Under the pieces are notes generated by a model that worked only from the letters and a program-made list of their open reading frames with translations, was not told the origin of the DNA and ran no database searches. 64,000 nt of DNA from the NCBI GenBank assembly GCA_018350325.1, contig JAEVLN010000010.1, positions 868,001-932,000 of the forward strand, written 5' to 3'. The translations under genes were made by a program, and so were the position numbers. This DNA is from Globodera rostochiensis. Taxonomy: Eukaryota > Nematoda > Chromadorea > Rhabditida > Heteroderidae. Below, piece by piece: positions 61,641 through 64,000 of this stretch (the stretch's first letter is position 1; every line of letters begins with the position of its first letter).

Positions 61641-62948
61641 TCACTCCGGTTCAAGCTGCTTCTTCCATTTAAGAATTGTTGCGTGACTGACATCAAGTTC
61701 CTTAAAAATATTGGCATAGAATTGCTTCCATTCATTTTGTGAATGTTTTTTTTCTTGCATGAATTTGTTTTTTAATTCAATGAATTCTTGGACAATTTCA
61801 CGTTTTCTGTCATCCGAATAACATTTTGGGACTGGCATATTCAATTCCGGTGAATGCTTAAATTGTGCTTTCCAATATCGAAGTGTTCTGATAGTAATTT
61901 TCAAATCTGCCGCAATGTCTGTGTCTTTAGTCTTCGGATTGCTTAGTTTTATTTCATAATATTCTTTCATTTTTTCCTGTTTTTGTTTATCCGTATACTT
62001 TTTTATATTGTCCCCAAAAAATTGCTTTTTCCATGTAGAAATAGTTGCGTGACTGACACCGAGTTCCTTGGACATATTGGCCTTAAATTGCCTCCATTCA
62101 TTTTGCGAATGTTTTTTCTCTTGCATAAATTTGTTTTTTAATTCAATATATTCTTGGACAATTTCACGTTTTTGGTCATCCGAATAACATTTTGTTGTGC
62201 TTGAGGCTGGCATATTTAATTCCGGTGTATGATTAAATTGTGATTTCCAATATTTAAGTTTTCTGATAGGAATTTCCAAATGCGCCGCAATGTCTGTGTC
62301 TATAGTCTTCGGATTTCTTAGTTTTATTTCATAATATTCTTTCAGTTTTTGCTGTTTTTGTTCATCCGAGTGCCATGTTTTATCAGGTACGAACTGTTTC
62401 TGCCACATACAAATGGTATGATAATGGACAGCGAGATTCTTCGCCGTATTGACATTAAATTTGTACCATTCTTTTTTTGAAACTTTTCCTTTTTGGCGAT
62501 ATTGCCTTTTTAATTTAATATATTCTTGGACAATTTCACTTTTTTGGTCTTCAGAATAGCATTTCATTTTCTTGTGTCCTTCTGAGCAAGGTTTTTTATT
62601 TATCAGAACATGTCGGAGATTTGAATCGACAAGTTCAACAGGGACTTGATTGGACTGAATATTGTCATTGAGATCAATTTCAGAGCGATCATTTCGGTCC
62701 CAAGACTTTTCTGATTCATTTTGTTCGTTGTGATTAGAATTATAGCGATTTTCTGTTGAAGAAGCTTCCATACTTTGCGATTCGTTGGACTCTGATAATT
62801 TAGGCTTCTCCTCATCCCCCCAGCCTTCTCCGAATATTTCATCAAAAATTTTATAAAGTTTCACATTATTTCGTGGCGAATTGACCGATTCAATTGAATT
62901 TGTTGCATGGCATAACACCAAAATTAATAGCCAAAATTCCATTTTCAT
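61641..62948 (-). CDS. Secreted tandem helix-turn-helix array protein (copy 2)
   Basis: Single exon, 435 residues. The signal peptide is identical to that of the 27839 gene (MKMEFWLLILVLCHATNS). The acidic leader is similar at first (EIFGEGWGDEEKPKLSESNE) and then diverges. Five HTH units follow in the order A-B-A-B-A: A units of the YSDDQKREIVQEYIELKNKF ... KELGVSHATI..WKKQF type, B units of the YTDKQKQEKMKEYYEIKL ... DTDIAADLKI..RTLRYWKAQF type. Relative to the 27839 gene it lacks one A unit. It lies about 34 kb away in opposite orientation with a matching upstream region. No catalytic transposase residues accompany the HTH units. The role is inferred as DNA binding after secretion; untested. 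Confidence 0.85.
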   Translation of the reverse strand: MKMEFWLLILVLCHATNSIESVNSPRNNVKLYKIFDEIFGEGWGDEEKPKLSESNESQSMEASSTENRYNSNHNEQNESEKSWDRNDRSEIDLNDNIQSNQVPVELVDSNLRHVLINKKPCSEGHKKMKCYSEDQKSEIVQEYIKLKRQYRQKGKVSKKEWYKFNVNTAKNLAVHYHTICMWQKQFVPDKTWHSDEQKQQKLKEYYEIKLRNPKTIDTDIAAHLEIPIRKLKYWKSQFNHTPELNMPASSTTKCYSDDQKREIVQEYIELKNKFMQEKKHSQNEWRQFKANMSKELGVSHATISTWKKQFFGDNIKKYTDKQKQEKMKEYYEIKLSNPKTKDTDIAADLKITIRTLRYWKAQFKHSPELNMPVPKCYSDDRKREIVQEFIELKNKFMQEKKHSQNEWKQFYANIFKELDVSHATILKWKKQLEPE

Positions 62949-63225
62949 AAAATTAGCAAAGATAATTTTGAATGCTTTATAGATAAATTAAAATGCAATA
63001 AATTAAAAAAAAGATAATATAATAAAAATGAATCAATTTAAAATGATTATATCTCAACATTTCATGTTCGAATATGCTTATGTACACGTTGTAATTTGCT
63101 TTTGTAAATGAATATTGAACCAGAAATATCAATTTATAATAATGCTTTTTCAAACAATTGTATTTATTGTAATTAAACTACAATTCCTTGAATTTGTTGT
63201 GCTTTATTATTGCTTTCTAAACTAC
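62949..63225 (-). promoter_or_regulatory. Conserved upstream region of the third HTH-array gene
   Basis: Read on the minus strand it shares ordered blocks with 27605-27838: GTAGTTTAGAAAGCAATAAT, AATATTCATTTACAA, CAAATTACAACGTGTACATA, ACATGAAATGTTGAGAT and AAGCATTCAAAATTATCTTT. About 40 bp of extra sequence lies in the middle. Confidence 0.6.
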
Positions 63226-63299
63226 AAATTTATTAGTAGAAATTTAAAATTTTTTCCTGCGTCCCCAGACACTTCGATAGCTTTGGTCCCCGTGAGTGG

Positions 63300-63479
63300 C
63301 TACATGTTACGACCACGTTCTTGATCATATTTTAACTTTTCTCTGAAGTTTATGGCATTTTTGATCACTTTAATTGTTTGATTTGGCAATTCTCCTCTAC
63401 CCTTGATTACATTGTCAAATTGTTCCTCTTTTTCATATTCATCATCGACTCCGACAATGTTATTAATTCCAATAAAATG
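63300..63479 (-). pseudogene. Coding-like fragment, unknown
   Basis: The minus strand is open for 59 codons (NNIVGVDDEYEKEEQFDNVI, then KGRGELPNQTIKV and NFREKLKYDQERGRNM), ending in TAG at 63300-63302. A stop lies immediately upstream at 63480-63482 and no start or acceptor is present. The amino-acid composition is coding-like. It could be a remnant exon; family not recognised. Confidence 0.35.
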
Positions 63480-63909
63480 TTAGCAAAAATTAAATCTGTC
63501 TTAACCCCAAATAAAGACAAATCTAGGGTATTTGAGTTAATTTAAAGCAATTTATTTAAATTAATTGCCTGAATATTTATAGAGATAGTGTCAATTTTCC
63601 TTTTATTAAATCCCGGGTTTTTTTCTCGAACCACGATTCCTTAAACGAAATGGCATCTTTCCGGTCGGTTCGTTTTGCTTTGATCAAGAGAGGAATTAAA
63701 TTTTCCAAAAAACTCTTCTGGCAAATCAAACAGGCCGCCCTTTTCGCTTCGAAATGAAGAAACTTTTATTTTAGAAGACTCTGAAGGTCCAAACTGATAT
63801 TGAATGAGTGATTTAAATGTTTAATCAATCAGTTGCAATAGTTTCAAATGCTATTCAATTTGTTGATTTAGGAAATTAAAAATTGTTATTTCTATTTTAA
63901 TGACTTGGG

Positions 63910-63950
63910 CATATTTAATTCCGATGCATGCTTAAATTGTACGTATTTGG
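63910..63950 (-). pseudogene. Fragment of an HTH-array B-unit linker
   Basis: On the minus strand it reads KYVQFKHASELNMPKS, matching YWKAQFKHSPELNMP of the neighbouring gene (near 61830-61870). Only this linker piece remains before the window ends, so another decayed copy or the edge of a further gene lies here. Confidence 0.6.
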
Positions 63951-64000
63951 ATTCACATATTTGATGTTGTCTGAAAATATCAAATTAGAAAAATATTTTT

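Overview
The window reads as nuclear DNA of a nematode, most likely a plant-parasitic cyst nematode (Globodera/Heterodera type). The reasons are a six-exon cuticle collagen with the Col_cuticle N-terminal region and a CDHCPPP-type C-terminus, an srsx-like chemoreceptor, an SLC46-like transporter, AT-rich introns with pyrimidine-AG acceptors just upstream of several start codons (trans-splicing style), two introns that only keep frame with a GC donor, a ubiquitin-like gene, and many small signal-peptide genes. The species is an inference; no ribosomal or tRNA gene is visible to fix it.

Layout. 0-6 kb: end of a minus-strand gene, an eight-exon nuclear protein gene (two chromodomains, acidic repeats, two BED-type fingers), a short tandem array, a ubiquitin-like gene without the C-terminal Gly-Gly, and a foldback element. 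8.8-13.8 kb: a 13-exon SLC46-like major facilitator transporter. 14.5-17 kb: a secreted or membrane protein, a relic of the HTH family, and a TIL-type cysteine-rich secreted protein. 17.3-27.3 kb: a 10-kb satellite built of about 34-bp words with a 300-bp higher-order period. 27.8-29.3 kb: a signal-peptide protein made of tandem helix-turn-helix units. 31.1-35.3 kb: a small secreted protein gene whose second intron has absorbed a recent gag-protease-only LTR retrotransposon and a hAT-like MITE. 36-42 kb: a PP1-targeting-like protein, a seven-exon chemoreceptor and a cysteine-rich secreted peptide. 44.2-47.6 kb: a second signal-peptide HTH-array gene with transposon-filled introns. 50.3-53.9 kb: a protein with FDQPGTS-type repeats and three Gli/Zic-like C2H2 fingers. 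54-61 kb: a twin-CX3C secreted peptide, the cuticle collagen and a Gly/Tyr-rich secreted peptide. 61.6-63.2 kb: a third HTH-array gene, an inverted duplicate of the 27.8-kb gene including its promoter.

Two themes stand out. First, a family of secreted proteins made only of repeated transposase/Psq-like HTH units (three genes, two relics), which looks like a candidate family of secreted DNA-binding effectors. Second, the non-coding space is filled with foldback elements; seven show 8-bp direct target duplications (hAT type, four exact and three with one mismatch) and one a 9-bp duplication. Their interiors are iterated sequence words, and a shared GC-rich core links some of these elements to the edge of the giant satellite.

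All multi-exon models were assembled by eye from reading frame and splice signals; total coding lengths divide by three in each, but no transcript evidence was available.
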